From contig OX457047.1 in NCBI GenBank assembly GCA_949752735.1, forward strand, positions 15,673,922 through 15,737,921: a stretch of DNA of 64,000 nucleotides. Direction: 5' to 3'. The notes under the pieces were generated by a model, which was not told the origin of the DNA, searched no databases, and was given only the letters and a program-made list of their open reading frames with translations. The DNA is from Lumbricus terrestris (Eukaryota > Annelida > Clitellata > Crassiclitellata > Lumbricidae). Both the position numbers and the translations under genes were made by a program. Shown here piece by piece: positions 60,179-64,000 of the stretch (positions are counted from its first letter, which is position 1; each line of letters begins with the position of its first letter).

Positions 60179-60925
60179 AATGATGACAATTTTTAGATCT
60201 GTCTCAGTTGGATGACCAGTGGACTGATGATTCCTATACATCACTGTACGTATAACTTAGAACTAACTGAGCACTCATTCTGGATGCTTATATAAACAAG
60301 CTGAGTACCAGTATTGTCTAGAGGAAACTCAATAGGCCTACTGCAGCACAGTTCATCTGCCTCTGGCTCAAACCAGCCTCATCACCATCTCCTTATTGAT
60401 TTCAGGCCTACTATGGAAGGCTTGTAAGCACACAGTGAGTCGAGAACCAGCCTGGCATGTAATATCATAAGACTGACCACACATGAAATGACCACCCACC
60501 GGTGTCGGTTCTTATGAAAGCTGCAGCTGCAATCATAAAATGACCAAGTCCTTTGAGTTTCTGGAAGTAAATCAACCTGCGTATGACATGGGAATGCAAA
60601 CAGTGTTATGTATGGCCGTTCGAACGTGGTGCGTGCTTCGAAGAAAAAGATCGTCTTAGGAAGAACGCCGCATATCGGAAAAGCGCTTAGTAGGTAACGC
60701 ACCTAATAAATGAGTCGCCGCTGCATTCACTCGACTGCTCCACAATTTCTACAATGCTCAACATGTATTGTACGGGTCTTAACAAATGAAAAGCAGCAAA
60801 ACATCTGCCAATTGCCACCATATGCTAAAGCGTTTTTAATATCGTTTTTAATATCTTAACAAGATAACTCACTTCTCAAAGATTTCTACCCAACTCACTA
60901 ACTCACTTACTCTCTCCTCATTGAC
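60179..60925. other. Gene-free stretch
   Basis: A 106-codon minus-strand frame (60382-60702) has no recognisable domain and no splice or start support. Nothing else is seen. Confidence 0.4.
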
Positions 60926-61057
60926 TGACTGACTGACAGACTCACTCACTCACTCACTCACTCACTCACTCACTCACTCACTCACTCACTCACTCACACT
61001 CACTCACTCACTCACTCAATCACTCACTCACTCACTCACTCACTCACTCACTCACTC

Positions 61058-61104
<47 letters not shown>

Positions 61105-61300
61105 CACTCACTCACTCTCAATTACTCACTCTCAATTACTCACTCTCAATCACTCACTCTCAATCACTCACTCACTCACTCTCTCTCTCTCTCTCACTCA
61201 CTCACTCACTCTCTCGCTCTCTCTCAATCACTCACTCACTCACTCACTCTCTCTCACTCACTAACTCACTCACTAACTCACTCACTCACTCACTCACCTA
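60926..61300. repeat. (CACT)n / (AACT)n / (CT)n microsatellite
   Basis: About 375 bp of CACT units, with an AACT block (61059-61102) and CT blocks (61180-61250). Confidence 0.97.
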
Positions 61301-62083
61301 CTCTTTAAGGGCATCGTCTTGAATCCATTCTTAATGAATCATGCATTGAATTATTTCCATATTGTGGCATAGCTATCCACTGCTGCATCAAACAGTGTTT
61401 AATCTAGACATCTCTTCCCAAGAATAACATTTGCCCCCCCCCAAAAAAAATTGACAGCTGCTCTTTACATAAAAAAGGTCATCAGATCTGAAAAATTAAT
61501 ATTTATTACTGGGATCTGTATATTTGTAATTGTACACAAAGACTAAAAATGGTCATCAGAGTGAAGGAAACATTAGAGTCGAAACATAAGAAATACTAAG
61601 CGAAAAATGGGCTATGAGACACAGAAAATGTCTCCTCTGTCAGCGCTATGCATATCAGGTTGCCTTCCGACGACCGACCGATTTCTCCAGAAACCTGGAT
61701 TGCTGCCCTCCAAGCATGAGGACTAGATTAAACACTTGCAGCATCAAATATATCATGACATAGTGACTCAGCAATACAAGACCCCACACATCAACCAATG
61801 AAAGGCCGACTCTTGTAGACCTACTCTGGCAGAGCCAGGCTGCATAAATCATAGCACACATTTGGAGAATAATTATTATATCCATCAGATATGAAACAGA
61901 TATTTACTGGCGAATTTCTTTTTGCTTCCATGATTATTGTGGCTGAAGTGATTGGACACAAATACAAGGCCAGCTGGTGTAAGTTTTGCAATGGTGGCAT
62001 AAATGTAACAATGTTTCAATCAACAAAGGACGACGATGACAATACAAGATGATGTTGAGACATAATGATACGTTGCTTTTCGC
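61301..62083. other. Gene-free stretch
   Basis: No recognisable coding frame or repeat family. A short C/A run lies at 61434-61450. Confidence 0.4.
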
Positions 62084-62089
62084 ATCTAT

Positions 62090-62858
62090 TAGGCCCCCCA
62101 GAAATTTGCGCCAGAAAAAGTGAAAATTTGCGGAAAATTTGCGCCAGAAAAAGTGAAAAATTGCGCCAAGAAATTGCAAAAAACGCGCACCAAAAAACAA
62201 CAAATTTTCGCATATTAATAACTAGTTTTCTGCTTCTCCTCAACCACCCCCGATGGAACTGCAGTCTGCGATCGTTTCCTGTGTTTAGCTGTCTCAAGGT
62301 GGCTGATAACCGACGATTTTCTTGTGTGATCAATTACCAGATTGCACATACTGCAGAACAGCAGACCTCCATCTTCATGAGTAACGTTTATAAATTCTTT
62401 CGCTCGATCACGAGCAGAAACACTGGAGCTATGCGACGGGTCACGCACGTGGTTTCGTGGCTCCTTTGTGAACGCATTGTCTAACGTATTTTGTCGCATC
62501 GCGGTTCTAGAAGAATTTACCGTTTGAGTACGCGCAATATTTACAGAATTATCTTCTTTAACTACAGATTCCTCGATAGTCTCGATAACTTCGATGCTAT
62601 CGTCCCACTCCGTGGTCGCCATTTTTTCAGTTGTTGTCTAACGCAACGTAGACTAATGCTGTCGTTGCGATGTTGAATTTGCCGCGCATCACAATGACGA
62701 TTTAGCCATTGAAAGCCCAAAATTTGCGCGCAAATCGCGGACATTGTTAAAATTTGCGCGAAAATCGCGGACATTGCTAAAATTTGCGCACTTGCGGGTT
62801 TATAAAAAAATTGCGCGAAAGTTGCGCGGCGCAAGATCGCAAATTTCTGGGGGCCCTA
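62090..62858. mobile_element. Small hAT-like TIR element encoding a zinc-finger protein
   Basis: A 769-bp element with inverted ends TAGGCCCCCCAGAAATTTGC and GCAAATTTCTGGGGGCCCTA. ATCTAT stands directly outside both ends (62084-62089 and 62859-62864), a 6-bp match that may be part of an 8-bp duplication. Subterminal repeats of AAATTTGCGC-type words lie on both sides (62105-62175; 62720-62845). The interior holds one intact gene (62215-62622) but no transposase. Confidence 0.82.
62215..62622 (-). CDS. CGGBP1-like zinc-finger protein carried by a TIR element
   Basis: An intact 135-codon frame from ATG (62622) to TAA. Residues 1-80 are Ser/Thr/Asn/Glu-rich. Residues about 85-120 contain HEDGGLLFCSMCNLVIDHTR followed by KSSVISHLETAKHRKR, a C-x2-C-x14-H-x5-H finger. 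It closely matches the DNA-binding domain of CGGBP1 (EDGGKLFC..CN.V..H.RKS...HL....H.KR), a family known to descend from hAT transposases. The C-terminal domain of CGGBP1 and any catalytic hAT region are absent. It lies wholly inside the TIR element at 62090-62858 with no stop or frameshift, and may be expressed. A predicted role is sequence-specific DNA binding, perhaps to the element's own GCGC-containing ends (inference). Confidence 0.8.
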   Translation of the reverse strand: MATTEWDDSIEVIETIEESVVKEDNSVNIARTQTVNSSRTAMRQNTLDNAFTKEPRNHVRDPSHSSSVSARDRAKEFINVTHEDGGLLFCSMCNLVIDHTRKSSVISHLETAKHRKRSQTAVPSGVVEEKQKTSY

Positions 62859-63067
62859 ATCTATATCCTTCAGTTTTTGGAACAATTTTTGAAAGCAAAT
62901 TTTTCGATACTCAGGCTTATAAAAAAATGATCTGCGGTAAACATTGGAGCATGTATGATGACTATCTTCCCCTGCACTAACTTCAAACCAATGAGGGAAA
63001 TGACTTTTGAAGATGTCATATTGGATTTTCTGCATGTATTCATACCACGCATCTGTTTATTTCTCAT

Positions 63068-63220
63068 CAAGAGGTGCTCAATAGTGTAGTGGTTTGTGAG
63101 CTGAACTGTCTGTCCATCGAGAGCCTGTGGTTCAAATCCCCAGCTGGGCAGAAATCTGGGTTGAGATTATCTGGTCTATCATTGGCCAAATCAGCTCGAA
63201 CAATGACCAAACATGACGGT
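63068..63220 (+). repeat. tRNA-derived SINE, family with GGGCAGAAA tail
   Basis: TAGTGTAGTGGTTTGTGAGC (A box), CTGTGGTTCAAATCCCCAGC (B box), then GGGCAGAAATCTGGGTTGAG, as in 44249-44392. Variable-loop and acceptor pairing are poor, so it is not a functional tRNA gene. Confidence 0.65.
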
Positions 63221-64000
63221 GAGTGGGAAGATGAGACCGTGAGGGAGAGGAATGGCAACTCGCTCTCATACACAGAGGATAAGAAAATGAGGTGCTTACT
63301 TAAACTTCATGATATGAATGGCTGCCTCAGGGGCTGACATAACTAAGAGACTGAAAAGGACTCGTGCTTTGTAAATATCTGCAACATAAGCTGATACATC
63401 AGCAAAAAGGAATTTAATAAAATGCCACATGCACATATGTGTGTTTATTGGCATTTGGCCAACACAGAAGTAAAAGGCTTCGATAAATAAAACGTAATAA
63501 GGAAATTCCTGATTCGTGGCAACGCCGAGTTCTCCAAAGGACAAAACGAAAAGCTGTTGACAAAAGCGCCATCCAGAATCAAATCACGCGGCAGCTGTTG
63601 CTAGGCAGGCAACAGACTTCCTCAGAAATCTAATCTAATCTTTATCCATTTAATTGCAGACGAATCCATCCATAATCTCTCTGGCGCCACAGAAGTCACT
63701 GGGCCACGAAGGATTAGATCTTCGTAGAAGAAATCGGATCTAATGAGGAATAAGAGGATGTAGGCTATACTCGCTTAGTGATATCATTGCAAACAAAGCC
63801 TGGAATCTGTTGACAATTGAGATGAGGTGATGAAACCTGAAACGGGATTATAGAGCCGGAAACGATGATGCTCTGTCCTGTAGTGACGATAGAATTGTAT
63901 CTTCAAGTGGGCATACACACTGCATGAGGCGTTGCATCTGATTGGAAGCGCAGGTGGTGGTCGACAGCTGACATTGCATGTGGCTCTGAGTCTGAGTTAC
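63221..64000. other. Gene-free stretch to window end
   Basis: No supported coding sequence. Frames at 63296-63544 have no recognisable domain. Confidence 0.4.

Noticed and set aside
60382..60702. 106-codon minus-strand frame as the anosmin signal-peptide exon
   Set aside because: No signal-peptide-like start followed by the expected cysteine pattern, and no fitting donor phase.

Overview
This is nuclear DNA of an invertebrate animal. Genes are split by AT-rich introns with GT-AG (and one GC-AG) junctions. Intergenic DNA is packed with microsatellites, tRNA-derived SINE remnants, non-LTR retrotransposon tails and many small DNA transposons. A marine deuterostome such as an echinoderm or hemichordate is my best guess, inferred only from the gene content and repeat style. 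There are no operons, ribosome binding sites, CRISPR arrays or phage signals. Two host genes are clear, and both lie on the minus strand. The first, at 2682-5091, is the large first coding exon of an alpha-1-adrenergic-type G-protein-coupled receptor. It encodes transmembrane segments 1-6 plus an unusual N-terminal region of about 435 residues, and ends at the TM6 splice site typical of ADRA1 genes. The TM7/C-tail exon must lie beyond the left edge of the window. The second is anosmin-1 (ANOS1/KAL1 type), spread over at least 38 kb (57925 down to 20150). I rebuilt 13 coding exons from splice signals and homology: Cys-rich segment, one WAP domain and four fibronectin III domains. All phases agree and the total is 1809 bp (602 codons plus stop). 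A further 5' exon is proposed at 59227-59366; the signal-peptide exon was not found. Layout: 1-2.6 kb is repeats left of the receptor; 2.7-5.1 kb is the receptor exon; 5.1-20.1 kb is an intergenic region rich in small DNA transposons and in TAGGCCTA-like words; 20.1-58 kb is anosmin exons with transposon-filled introns; 58-64 kb is mostly repeats, including a 769-bp TIR element that encodes its own CGGBP1-like zinc-finger protein. Two broken coding copies of widespread uncharacterised families lie in anosmin introns (39.9-40.4 kb and 48.7-50.0 kb). Non-LTR retrotransposon 3' ends occur at about 0, 19.9, 22.5, 32.2, 42.1 and 54.6 kb. The mobile-element content is the most remarkable part. Seven small hAT-like elements are flanked by perfect 8-bp target-site duplications readable in the sequence (541, 16089, 17711, 41891, 42260, 45544, 52051); an eighth at 58394 is also perfect, and one at 58856 has a 7/8 match. 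There are also Tc1-like palindromes with TA duplications, a candidate Harbinger-like element, piggyBac-like TTAA elements, foldback elements and TAATTA-rich elements. The two host genes have no obvious functional link. Anosmin is a secreted matrix protein of neural development and the receptor is a predicted catecholamine receptor.
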